Positions 44,450 to 54,429 of a stretch of DNA of 64,000 nucleotides are shown here, one piece after another; within the stretch, counting starts at the first letter, position 1; every line of letters starts with the position of its first letter. The stretch covers positions 930,001-994,000 of the forward strand of contig NW_027457716.1 in the NCBI RefSeq assembly GCF_050624435.1, in the 5' to 3' direction. The stretch comes from Tenrec ecaudatus (lineage: Eukaryota; Chordata; Mammalia; Afrosoricida; Tenrecidae). The position numbers and the translations under genes were made by a program. The notes under the pieces were generated by a model. That model worked only from the letters and a program-made list of their open reading frames with translations, was not told the DNA's origin and did no database searches.

Positions 44450-44540
44450 TTTCAGCCTTGGAAACCTATGAGGCAATACTATTCTGTCCTATAGGGTACC
44501 CATGAGTTGAAATCAACCCAGTGGCAATGGGATATTGATG
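44450..44540 (+). mobile_element. AfroSINE tail fragment
   Basis: 'CAGCCTTGGAAACCTATGAG', 'ACTATTCTGTCCTATAGGG', 'TGAAATCAACCCAGTGGCA'. Confidence 0.85.
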
Positions 44541-44764
44541 CTGCTGCTTTCTGCCGATTCTAAAAAATAGGGTTATTAGCAATTATTGTGGAAATAGCAT
44601 GAATGAGACTATGTAAATGGGGTTGGTTACAGATAAATTCTTGTAAATGTTAAAGGATAAGTGATTGAGGATGGACTTGCCCAAAAAGAGAAAATTATTG
44701 CAAGATTTTGTTCCAGGGATAAAATAAAAATAGGCTTCCTGTGGGTAAGACTTAAGCCTATAGA
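44541..44764. other. unassigned; possible distal family A
   Basis: AT-rich sequence with no coding signature leading into the family A copy. Confidence 0.35.
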
Positions 44765-45668
44765 TATGGAATTTAAGGAACTGGTATTCCATGATGGTCA
44801 CCTTCCCGACACAATCACTCAAGACAAAAAGTGGGTGTATAAACAAATGTGGTGAAGAAAGCTTATGGAGCCTAGCTATCAAAAGATAAAGAGTCTAGGG
44901 TTTTAAAGACTAGAAGGTTCACAAGTGGCCATCTAACTCAGAAGCAATAAAGCGCACATGAAAGAAGCACACCAGCCTGTGTGATCACAAGATGTAGAAG
45001 GGATCAGGTATCAGGCATCAAAGAACAAAAAAATCATATCATTGTGAATGAGGGGGGGGGTACAGTTAGGGGATCCAAGATCTATCTGTAGGCAACTGGA
45101 CAACCCCTTACAGAAGGGTCGCTGGGAGGAGATGAGCCAGTCAGGATGCAGTGTAGCAACGATGAAACATATAACTTTCCTCTCATTCCTAAATGCTACC
45201 GCGCCCACTATCATGATCCCAATTCTACCTTACAAACCTGGCTAGACCAGAGAATATACACTGGTCCATATAGGAACTGGAAACACAGGGAAACCAGGAC
45301 AGATGACCCCTTCAGGACCAGTGCTGAGAGTAGCAATAACAGGAGGATGGAGGAAAGGTGGGGTAGAAAGAGGGATCTGATTACAAGGATCTACATATAA
45401 CCTCCTCCATGAGGGAGGGACAACAAAAAAGTGGGTGAAGGTAGATGTCGGACAGTGTAAGATAGGACAGAATAATAATTTATAAATTATCAAGGGTCCA
45501 TGAGGGAGGGGAAGGGGGAAGGAGGGGAAATGAGGAGCTACTACCAAGGGCTCAAGTAGAAAGCAAATGTTTTGAGAATGATGATGGCAACAAATGTACG
45601 CAGTGGATGTATGTATAGATTGTGATAAGAGTTGTAGGAGCCCCCAATAAAATGATTCTTTTTAAAAA
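44765..45668 (+). mobile_element. family A L1-type 3'UTR, plus strand
   Basis: Sense orientation of the family seen antisense elsewhere. It has 'AAGCACACCAGCCTGTGTGA', 'AACTGGAAACACAGGGAAAC', a polypurine stretch at 45480-45535 and a 3' end 'GAGCCCCCAATAAAATGATT' with a short A-rich tail. A G-rich polypurine tract just upstream of the terminus is a known trait of mammalian L1 3'UTRs. Its frames are not conserved with other copies. Confidence 0.85.
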
Positions 45669-46269
45669 CCTCAAAGAGCAAAACACACTATGGTTTATTG
45701 TACATCAATGATACTTCAATAAAATTACATAAAAAAGGGGAAAAAGAAATGGAATTTAAGGTAAAGAAAGTATTCCCTTTGAGGACCATATTGCAAATAT
45801 ATATTTAGGCAGGCAATTAGATAAAGACATTTTAAGTCTGGGCTTCTATACCTGCCATCTGTCTGTTATGAAAAGTATAATTAGCAACTAGAATCTCTCA
45901 TACAAAATCAACTCAATATGGTCTTTCTGGTCTGACCTCCGTGGTGTTCTACTCTGCTTTGATGGAGCTCATCATATTTTGACTCTATAACAAGATTGAG
46001 GAGTTATTTGCATTCTTATGTGGAAGGTAAATCTGTTTGGCCATTCTGTTAGACTAGTTCATTTTCTTTCCTACCATCCCATCTGCCATTTTAATTCAAA
46101 ACAAGGCAAAAAGCATGTATGTGCCTTTTGAGGAAGGAGAAGATTTTGGTGTGGAAGAAATTCTCTTCTAGACTGCAAGGTAAGTATTTACCCCCTCTAG
46201 CCCTGTTGGAGGAGGGGAAAAGGAAGAGAGACATGGCAAAGAGAACAACATAGTTAGTTTCATGCCTCC
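45669..46269. other. no gene recognised
   Basis: AT-rich. No repeat or coding signature. Confidence 0.45.
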
Positions 46270-46850
46270 TTACTTGACCTGGGGATTGAGGGGAATATCA
46301 GTGACTATGGACCTGTTGTGCTCCCCATTTGGAAGCATGAAGAATAGAGGCTGCCAGGCAGAGCAGCCCTCTGGGAAGTCACTGAAGACAAACATATAGA
46401 GAGTGCCATCAAGTCTACTGTGATCCATGGAGACCTTATATGAAATGGAATGGAGTGCTGTCTGATCTTGCACCATTGTCACACATTCCTGAATGTTGAA
46501 GTCCATTGTTGCAGCGATTAGGTCAATCTGCCTCAATAAGGATCTTCCATGTCCCTCGATTTCATCAAATATGATGTCTTCCTCTAGCAATTGTCCACTG
46601 ATAATGTGTCCAAAACACATTAGTCAGTCAGTGTTCTCTTGTGATCCATAAGGTTTCCTTTCAGTAATTTTTGGAAGTGGACTAGCAGGCCCCTCTTCCT
46701 TGTCTGTCTTAGTCTAGAAGCTTCACTGAAACCTGTCCACCATGGGCAATCCTGCTGGTATTTGAAATTCTGGGAACAGAGCTTCCAGCACCATAACAAT
46801 ACACAAACCATTATAGTACAACCAACTGACAGATGAGTGGAGGATATCTA
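46270..46850 (-). mobile_element. internally deleted RTE
   Basis: The 3' region ('GAGTGCCATCAAGTCTACTG', 'CTTCCTCTAGCAATTGTCCA') joins near 46610 to the 5' end ('GGTTTCCTTTCAGTAATTTT', 'CCTGCTGGTATTTGAAATTC'). The deletion junction differs from the 38475-39420 copy. Frames 46270-46620 and 46620-46811 are shadows of this. Confidence 0.78.
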
Positions 46851-47864
46851 TATATGGAGAGAGAGAGAGTAAAACTGGCAATGCACTCTGATTAGGCAGT
46901 ATTCTGATAATCTGCTGCTAACAGAAAGTATCCCCACAAATAACATCTTAAAGTAATGATAATATCAATTTTGCTCACAAATCTGCAATCTGGGCAGAGC
47001 TCAGTGAGGACACTAGTTTTGGCTTCATCAAGCATTAGCTGGGGTAGCTCAAAGGACAGAGGCTGCAGCTCTCTTAAGACTCACTCCCTCACACGACTGA
47101 TACTTCTATTGGTTGGAGCTCAAGAAGAACCCTATATGTGACATTTTCATTTGGCTTGGTCTTCCTTGCAACATCCTGACAGGGTCCCAATGGTGAACAA
47201 CCCAATACGACCAGGTGGAAGTCACAGAGCAACACTTCTGCCATAGTCAAAGGCCTGCCAAGATGCAAGGAAGAGGGAAAGCAGGCCCTGTTTCTGGAAA
47301 AATGAACACAAACTCATCTTGTAACAAGAGAATGTGCGATGTGCAACATTAGGACAGTCATCTTTGAAGGACACAACCTGCCATGAGCCAAGATACAGAG
47401 ACAGATTTCTACGAAAGCGAAAGGGCAGGACTTAGACTTAAAGATAAAGCCACAGACTTCATAGGACAAGAGCAATAGGGAGACAAGCAAAGGAAAGCTC
47501 TAGGACGCAAGCCTAACATGGCTAAAGATAGGGACAATGTCAGGACTGAACTGGAAGCAAGCAGACACCTGTGCAAGGCAGAACCCGTGAAGTTGTGAGT
47601 GCCTTCAAAGCTAAGTCAAAGTACCTTGGGGCGTGAGAAGGGAAGGAGCAGGAGAAGGAATTAATGGGTAGGTTTATGGAATTTGTAAGTCTGGGGCCAG
47701 AGCATCAGGAATAGCTGGGTTCTGGCACTCAGTTGATACCATCAGAGTTTGAACCTTTTCCTTTCAGAGCTGTTTCCTTTTGAGTTTCACGCAGGCTTCC
47801 TGATGACAGCTGTAGTTTTATCTAGAAGCTCAGGAATTCTATTAGAGAGAGGCTCTTTTCCTTT
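46851..47864. other. no gene recognised; 1 kb unassigned
   Basis: A small (GA)n at 46858-46870, then unique-looking sequence. Confidence 0.45.
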
Positions 47865-48047
47865 CTAATCATTGGTGGTACTATCAGGTAAGCATTGGAT
47901 TGCTAACTGCAAGGTTGGCAGTGCTACCCTACCAGCTACCTCATAGGGAAAAAGATGGAACTTTCTGCTCACATAAATATTTACAGTCTGAGAAACCCCA
48001 CAGGGACCTTCTATGATTCAAAATGGACTCATTGGCAATCAGGAAAT
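47865..48047 (+). mobile_element. AfroSINE
   Basis: 'GCATTGGATTGCTAACTGC', 'AATATTTACAGTCTGAGAAA', 'GATTCAAAATGGACTCATTG'. Confidence 0.85.
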
Positions 48048-48694
48048 TGTTTCTGGGGCATTTTTTAGGGTTAGATATCATTAACCTAGCATGAGTCTCA
48101 TACTGAGTCTGACCCAGTCCCTTTGGACAGAGGAAAGTCATGCCCTGACTAGCCAGGCCTGGAGCTGGCAGATTGGGTCAATGCCAGCAGAAGCATGGAG
48201 ATGGAGCATGGTGGAAGAGTGATCCCAAAGATACAAGCCATGTGCTGTGAGTGGAAGAAGGGCAAATGAATGCTGCATTAATTAACCAGTCATTGACAAA
48301 ATGAGGTTGCATGACAAATGGCTCCAAAACCCAGCAGTTCAACAAACAGCCCAACCCCTTCCCTCCCACACACACAGTTCTTAAAATTCAGGATCAGGGA
48401 GATTAACTGGAACTTTGAACTTGGCACTTCAGGGCTTGGAAGAGGTGACAGTGCATGTAAAGGCCTTGGGGCAGGAAAGATCTTGGTGTGACTGAAAGCC
48501 CAGAAGAAGACTAATTTGGGGGAGGTGAGATAATAGGAATGGAGTTTTCAGTGAGCATTTCCTTGAGAGCCTTCAAGCAAAAGCGATTTTTCTATATTCG
48601 TGTTTTAGAAGTAGATCTCCACCCATTGTGTAAAGCTTTGGGTATTGGATTGGTGTCGGTATGCAGGGAAAAAATAAATGGGCTTGTTATGGAT
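48048..48694. other. no gene recognised
   Basis: Unassigned sequence. The 48178-48375 minus frame has no signature. Confidence 0.45.
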
Positions 48695-48852
48695 TAGGAG
48701 CCTGTGGTAGTCACCTAATCTTGTGTCAAGTTAAGGATTAGGAGTGTAGGCGTGGAGTTTAGGCTGCCAATCTGGAGATAGTCAGTGAGATTTTTATGTG
48801 GGCATAGCCTCCTTCTGAGAAATCTGGTACTTCCTCCTTGGAGGTGGAAGAC

Positions 48853-48918
<66 letters not shown>

Positions 48919-49235
48919 TACCCCTTGGGAGACATTGCAGAAGGCAAGCCAAATGGATGCGACCAGACCTCTGAAGCCAAAGAAGCCTCAGAGAGATCGC
49001 AGCCAGCACTGAGATGCTTACAATGCCACTGGATCCACAAGACTTTCCACCCATTGGCCTGTGATTATCCTGCATTCAGCATCACTGCACATGTTTTATG
49101 GGTCTGAAAAGGAATTTATAGATTGGTATCAGACATATGGGCTAATACCAGACTTATGGATTTGATGTTCACTGGGCTGGGACGTTTGCTTAATGTACAA
49201 TGACTGTTTGATATAAAACTCTCTCTCTGGATTTA
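48695..49235 (+). mobile_element. repeat family B with expanded (CT)n
   Basis: 'GTAGTCACCTAATCTTGTGT' to 'GATATAAAACTCTCTCTCTG'. It shares internal blocks with 39905-40315 ('CCTGCATTCAGCATCACTGC', 'CAGACTTATGGATTTGATG'). Confidence 0.6.
48855..48916. repeat. (CT)31 microsatellite
   Basis: Uninterrupted CT of 62 bp inside family B. It creates the SLSLSL and ERERER frames on the two strands. Confidence 0.98.
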
Positions 49236-49540
49236 TAAGGTAGAATTAGACCAGAACATGTACTCTGGTACAGAAAGGAGCTGGAAACACAGGGAATCCA
49301 TGACAGATGATCCCTTCAGGACCAGTGGTGAGAGTGGCAATACCAGGAGGGTGGAGGGAAGGTGGGGTAGAAAGGGTGAATCGATTACAAGGATCTACAT
49401 AAAATCTCTGCCCTGGGGGACGGACAACAGAAAAGTGGGGGAAGTGAGATGTTTGACGTGTAAGATATGACAAAATAATTTATATATTACCAAGGATTTA
49501 TGAGGGAGGGGGAGGAGGATGGAAGTGGGGAAATGAGGTC
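49236..49540 (+). mobile_element. family A fragment, plus strand
   Basis: 'AGGAGCTGGAAACACAGGGA', 'TGGGGTAGAAAGGGTGAATC' and a purine-rich end (GAGGGAGGGGGAGGAGGATGG near 49502-49522). It lacks the 3' terminus. Confidence 0.82.
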
Positions 49541-49544
49541 CATC

Positions 49545-49870
49545 CATCTTGCCACAGGTATACCCCAATCCCTCCCCTTCCTATTGCCTGTATACCCCTA
49601 GATTTTCATCCTCTCGTTACTGTATTACCTATAGTATGACCCCTCCCTGTGATGTGTGTCTTTACCTGAAATTAGGGGGCTTGCACACCCTCAAAGGTAT
49701 ATAAATCTTGGTTAGAAATAAAGAATCTCTCTCCCGTGGTGCTCTCCTCTGCGGTCCTCGCTTCCATGTCCCCTCTCCCCTTGTTCTCCTTCCCCTCACT
49801 CTCCTGCCCTCAGGTCTCCCATCTCTATGGGAATCACCAAGCGGGGCTACGGTGAGCATGCTAACATGAA
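49545..49870 (+). mobile_element. putative solo LTR
   Basis: A TATA-like GGTATATAAATC at about 49697 is followed about 20 bp later by AATAAAG (49720) and a CT-rich stretch, an arrangement typical of a retroviral U3-R-U5. The edges and flanking duplication are not defined, and no gag/pol/env adjoins. It could instead be an unrelated promoter-like sequence. Confidence 0.4.
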
Positions 49871-50444
49871 ATTTGTCTGATTCCATCATTTTACTCTTTC
49901 TTCTATCGCCTGTATTTCTCTATGAGTTTACTATAATCTTTAATTATTATTACTGTACAATTGTGCCTACCAGACCTGGGATGATTTGTGAGGCGCTGGC
50001 TACCCTGACAGCCATGGGAGAATACAGTCTTCTCCCTGAGGTCTTCACTCTAGCAATCATACAAACATCTGTGCAGATTTCATGTTTAATGTAGCTTTAT
50101 GTCATTTCCATCAAAATACCCAGATGTTCTATTGAAATTAAAGACAATCTCCATCCTCACGATATTTAGGTAACAAGACCAGGCCTACCTGAATCTTTCC
50201 ATACATCTGAACACATAGGGAAACAAGAGTATGTCATCCATAAAGCTCCTTGGCCCTATGATATTTCAGAATATTTAGAAAGGAGTAAAAATACTTTAAC
50301 CCTATCTTCTAGATTTAGAGTTGGAATAAAAGGTTTCCTAACAATATGGTTATTGTGTGGTTAAAAGAAACCACAGAAATAAGAAAAAGTGCATTTATCC
50401 TCTCATGAGTTAGTACCAAGGGTGGGCATTGGGCTCAGTGTATT
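49871..50444. other. no gene recognised
   Basis: AT-rich unassigned sequence. Confidence 0.45.
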
Positions 50445-50750
50445 TTGAGAGGCGCCTGCTAACAGCGAGAGGCGTTTCCTGGACTTACACTGTCTTCCAC
50501 ATCTGTGGGTACCTCAGCAACATTCTTTTCTGGTACTGAGCTTTCAGACTCTTGGTCAGGAGTATTACCTGGAGTTGTCTCTGCAGGTTTCCTGCCATGG
50601 GCAGTAGAGCTACCATAGTGGTCAGCACAGCAGTTCTAGCTGACCAGGCACTGCAGTCCTTACCCAGACTCCTGTCTTCACTTCTATCTTCTCTTGGTCC
50701 AGAGCTGGTGGGTCCTTAGCATCCATGCAAGTCTGCTTTCTCCCTGAGAC
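50445..50750. other. unresolved; weak coding-like minus frame at about 50450-50640
   Basis: On the minus strand one frame reads a stop-free acidic/proline-threonine-rich stretch (PAETTPGNTPDQESESSVPE) before stops. It is not recognised and may be a retropseudogene scrap or chance. Confidence 0.2.
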
Positions 50751-50752
50751 TG

Positions 50753-50920
50753 GTTTTCTGTCTGGACTCACACTGACTCTCACTCACCGTGAAAAGCTTT
50801 GGCCATAGAGAATGATACAAGTTGCGAACACTCTGAATTGGTTGCAGTGAAATGAAGTGAGATCGATTCATGTAGATATTTATATAGATATTGTTATGAG
50901 ATATATGCCACAATAAAATA
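50753..50920 (-). pseudogene. IGHV relic: 23-spacer recombination signal and decayed V 3' end
   Basis: On the minus strand, heptamer CACGGTG (50785-50791), a 23-bp spacer (50762-50784) and nonamer-like ACAGAAAAC (50753-50761). The spacer matches that of the intact IGHV at 53548-53570 at 19 of 23 positions, and similarity continues beyond the nonamer. The adjoining V 3' end (50792 upward) is barely alignable and lacks the YYC codons, so the exon is dead. Same orientation as the intact IGHV. V is judged lost by mutation or truncation. Confidence 0.6.
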
Positions 50921-51194
50921 TCAATCAAGAAAGACATTTGCCTGAAAGACAATCAAAGTATTAAACAGAGGTTAGGGTTCATTCTGTCCACAGAAATAGG
51001 AACCATACTTAAAGCAGATTTCTATTCAAAGTAATTCAAGCAAGAGAGTTATAGAGTTATTTATTCCATGTTAAGGAAGAAATTGTCAAGTGAGAATTCT
51101 TTTTATGGGTTTCTGTGATGCGTTTGGGAGGGAATTTTGCAGCTGTTGGTAATTGTTGAACACCATAATAATCTAATGCCATTTGTGTTAGTCT
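50921..51194. other. AT-rich, no gene
   Basis: No recognisable V-region framework despite the neighbouring recombination signal. No repeat was assigned. Confidence 0.4.
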
Positions 51195-51715
51195 GGGTAC
51201 ATTAGATAAATGATCCACAGAAACTCATATGTATAAGAGAGTTTTATATAAAGGTTAAGTGCACATCAAGAAAACATCCTAACTCAGTGGTACCCAAGCC
51301 CACAACTCCAACATTAGCCCATATGCCCAACACCAATCCACAAAGTCTTCTTCCATCTCACAAAACATGCACAATGAGGCCGATGGCAGGAAGAAAGCCA
51401 AGTAAGAGAATGTGTAAGCATCTCAGCACAGGCAGGGTCACCCCTCAGCTGTTCTAGCACTCAGGGCTTCATGGGGGTAGGTCCATGCAGCTTCTCTTAA
51501 GGGATGTTCTTGCAGGAAGTGAGCCTTGCCAGATGAAGCAGGGAACTGTCTAAGGCAGCTGCACCCTTGTCTGACCATCAGAAAACAAGTGACCCTAGAA
51601 CTAGAAAGGCGAGGCTCACCAAGCCATTTATCCCTCGGCCCTTCAATTGACCCCATAAGTGTTTATCGGCCAGGTTGGCACAATAAACTATGTACCTCTC
51701 CATTGAATTATGTAT
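51195..51715 (-). mobile_element. repeat family B, reverse strand
   Basis: Complement of the 15136-15640 layout: it starts 'TTAGTCTGGGTACATTAG' and ends 'TTATCGGCCAGGTTGGCACA' + ATAAACTA. The interior resembles the 39905 and 48695 subtypes ('CACAATGAGGCCGATGGCAG'). Confidence 0.62.
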
Positions 51716-53194
51716 GAGAAGAATGTTGAAAATATTATTTTGTAGCACATATATGATAAAAATAACTTAGAATATGACATAGTTTTCATTTTTTACTCAC
51801 AATTAGAAACTGATGGAGAGTGTTGCTGGTACAACATTTCAAAAGACTAGCTAAAATATTCAATCAGAAAAGAGATTATGATATAAGCCAGAAATTTGAA
51901 TTTATAAAAAGTGTTAGCAATGGAATAAATATTCTTTATTTAATATTTTATTTATTGTCTCACTTTTCCTCCAAAACTGTTTTATTGGGAGCAAATGCAG
52001 TTGTCATATCCATCCGTAGTTCAAGTGCATCAAGCAGTATTATACAACTGCTACCCCAATTAGCTTGAAAACATCATCTTCCTTTCTCAACTAGTGGCAC
52101 CATCTCCCTTTATTCCACCACCACCACCACTCCACTGTAGTCCCAGAAACCCTTATTCTACTTGCTGTCTCTTTATGTTAATCAATTCTGGCTTTCATCT
52201 ACCATCAAAAAGAAAAACATATCGCTGAAATTCAAGAATGCTATCCCCCAATGACAAAATACATGAGATAAACTCCAATAAGAATTTAAATTGAGGAAGC
52301 AGGCAGTCCAAGTGCAGCCAGCAACCCTTCCTCGGAATCCATAACAGACCTAGGTGTGCTTCGGATGTGTCAGTCTGGCTACTGCAATGTGAGGATCTTG
52401 TCAGTTGACTGCCTTTCTCAGGATATTCTGGATCCAAAAGCACTCTTTAGTAGCTGGTGTCCTGCAACACGCCCTGTGGCTCATGCTGAACACGCAAACT
52501 GCTTGTCATATGCATGATATTGAATACAGCAAGAAACAACAAAAAACACCTACTCCCTGCCTTCAAGGAGATTTCAGCTCACAGCACAGCCTTATTTCTC
52601 TATGTTTGCTGTTCTTCAACTGCAGCACAAAGGAGGGATGCTTGCAAACCTCCCTCCCTGCACTGGCCACAGAGTGAAACCACTGGCTGTGAGGACTGCT
52701 GCCTACTCTGATGGTGAGCCGGCTCTGTCTCTTCTCTGTGAGCAAACTACTGTTGCACACAGAGCCTGTGTGTGAGCTGAGCTTTTGTCAGTGACTTACG
52801 ACACTGGTTTAACAGAAATCAACAGTTATATGTGTGCAGTACACAAGAAGGGGAGTAATTCAACTTGAAGGGAGAATAAGGTTATTTTTATAAAAGAACC
52901 TTGTAAATTGAAGCACAATCAGGAAAAATATATTTAAAAGGAAAACCATTAACATGTTAATAAAGATTTTTAAAATAATATAAAAGATGTCACAGAAAAG
53001 GATGATATAATTAAAATGAGAATACGATATATGAAGTTTTGTGGAGACCAGGATGATGGAAAAAATAGAACAATTTTTAAAAATAGAACAATTCCTGATA
53101 ATAATATGAAGTATGATTAAACACAATGCAGAATACACAGAAAACAAATTAATGGACATAAATAAACAAAACAAGATGCAAATTCAGAAATTCG
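51716..53194. other. no gene recognised; 1.5 kb unassigned
   Basis: AT-rich at the ends, with a small CCA repeat at about 52112-52130. The 104-codon minus frame at 52860-53174 is Ile/Phe/Leu-rich from AT bias. Nothing was recognised. Confidence 0.45.
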
Positions 53195-53372
53195 ATAACT
53201 ATAAGCCATTGGCGCCGTTGAATCCCGAATCACAGTGATTCTAGGACAGAGTAGAACTGCTCCGTAGGGTGTCAGACACTGTTAATCTTTTGGAGGAGCA
53301 AACAGCCTCATCTTTCTCGCTTGGAGGAGCTGGTGATTTCAAACTACTGACATTGAACTTTGCATCCCAATG
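53195..53372 (-). mobile_element. AfroSINE
   Basis: 'CATTGGCGCCGTTGAATCC', 'AGTAGAACTGCTCCGTAGGG', 'GATTTCAAACTACTGACATT'. It lies 165 bp beyond the IGHV recombination signal. Confidence 0.88.
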
Positions 53373-53538
53373 TAAAATAGATAAAAAGATGGCAAAATGA
53401 AAACCTGTGCCAGAGGAGGCTAAGAGTTAAGTGAGAAAGCCCTAATTCCAACAGGAAATCCTCCCTGTCATCCATCTGTGCCTGTCTAAGGCTGGGTTCT
53501 CTGCGCCCCCTGCTGCCCAGTGTCTTCCCTGCAGGGGA

Positions 53539-53577
53539 GGTTTGTGTCTGGGCTCACACTGACTTCCCCTCACTGTG
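53539..53577 (-). promoter_or_regulatory. V-gene recombination signal sequence (23-bp spacer)
   Basis: Heptamer CACAGTG (53571-53577), 23-bp spacer (53548-53570), nonamer ACACAAACC (53539-53547), immediately 3' of the V exon. The heptamer is the consensus; the nonamer is one seen in many IGHV genes. It should direct RAG cleavage and joining to a 12-spacer D segment. Confidence 0.95.
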
Positions 53578-54020
53578 CTCCTTGCACAGTAATACGTAGC
53601 CGTGTCCTCAGCGGTCACGGAGCTCAGCTGCCGGGAGAAATGATTCTTCAATGTGTCTCTGGTGATGGAGAGTCGGCTTTGGAAGGATGGGTTATAACCT
53701 GTATTACCACCATAATCTATGCACCCCATCCACTGCAGCCCCTTCCCCGAGGTCTGGCGGATCCAGCTCCAACAGTAACCACTGCTTGTTATGGAGAAAC
53801 CAGAGACAATGCAGGTGAGGGACAGCTTCTGGGAGGGCTTCACCAATCCTGGACCCGACTCCTGAAGCTGCACCTGGGACAGGACGCCTGCAAATTAAAA
53901 AAAAATATTCCATGTCAGTCACTTGAAGTCATAACTATCTCCATAGACCCAGGTCGGATATCTGAATCTCTCACCTTGGGGAACTGTCACCAGGCACAGC
54001 AGAACACACAGCAATAGCAT
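53578..54020 (-). CDS. IGHV: immunoglobulin heavy-chain variable segment (IGHV), intact
   Basis: Germline V segment for the antigen-binding domain of the antibody heavy chain. Two exons: leader 54020-53975 (46 nt, starting ATG) and V exon 53887-53578 (310 nt), with a GT...AG intron between. The signal peptide reads [19 protein letters not shown], then [16 protein letters not shown], closest to the IGHV4-like clan. Canonical residues are present: first Cys (SLTC), core Trp (WIRQ) and second Cys in YYCAR, which abuts the heptamer. No stop or frameshift. Unusual: a Cys just before CDR1's WSW (SSGYCWSW) and another as the first CDR2 residue (WMGCIDYGG), about Kabat 35 and 50. It needs V(D)J joining to be expressed. 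An AfroSINE lies 165 bp downstream and a CpG island about 0.4 kb upstream. A germline segment cannot be shown functional from sequence alone. Confidence 0.94.
53888..53974 (-). other. IGHV leader intron
   Basis: 87 bp. The donor is GTGAGAG directly after ...CCCCAAG. The acceptor follows a T-rich run (TTTTTTTTTAATTTGCAG). The phase splits the Gly codon before V-L-S, as usual for IGHV leaders. Confidence 0.93.
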
Positions 54021-54126
54021 CTTTAGACCACAGCTCTGTTTCCCAAGAGACCCACAGCCCTGTCTGAAGAGAACTGATAGTTTTCCCACCCCAAGGGTGA
54101 AATTGTACCCTAGTGCCTGAAAGATA

Positions 54127-54134
54127 ATTTGCAT
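54127..54134 (-). promoter_or_regulatory. IGHV promoter octamer
   Basis: A perfect ATGCAAAT on the minus strand, 107 bp upstream of the leader ATG. This is the Oct-1/Oct-2 (OCA-B) site that defines immunoglobulin V promoters and gives B-cell expression. No strong TATA box is seen between it and the ATG. Confidence 0.93.
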
Positions 54135-54429
54135 ATGAGGGAGTCCTGTCCTTATAAACAGAAAGTGATAGAGGCCAGGCCCCCCTTTATCTTCTGAGCC
54201 CATGGTACGGTAACTGTTTGAACTCATATGTTAAGCAGGGACCCTCAGTTCTTGCTTCAGCCCCATTAACACTTTGGCAGAGTTGGGGGGTTGGGTGTTT
54301 CCAGTTTGTTAGGAGGATGCACATCCACACCCAATGTACATGGTTCTATCTCAACCATGTCACCCATGCACTCCCTCTGCAAAGGGCCAAATTACTGGTG
54401 CCTCAGCCATTGTTATCTGAGTCTTTGCC

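Noticed and set aside
48785-49107. SLSLSL and ERERER-containing frames
   Set aside because: Artefacts of the (CT)31 microsatellite.
52860-53174. 104-codon Ile/Phe-rich membrane-like minus frame
   Set aside because: AT-biased sequence; hydrophobicity follows from T-rich codons, with no initiation context or homologue recognised.
53520-54017. 165-codon plus-strand frame
   Set aside because: Antisense shadow of the IGHV.
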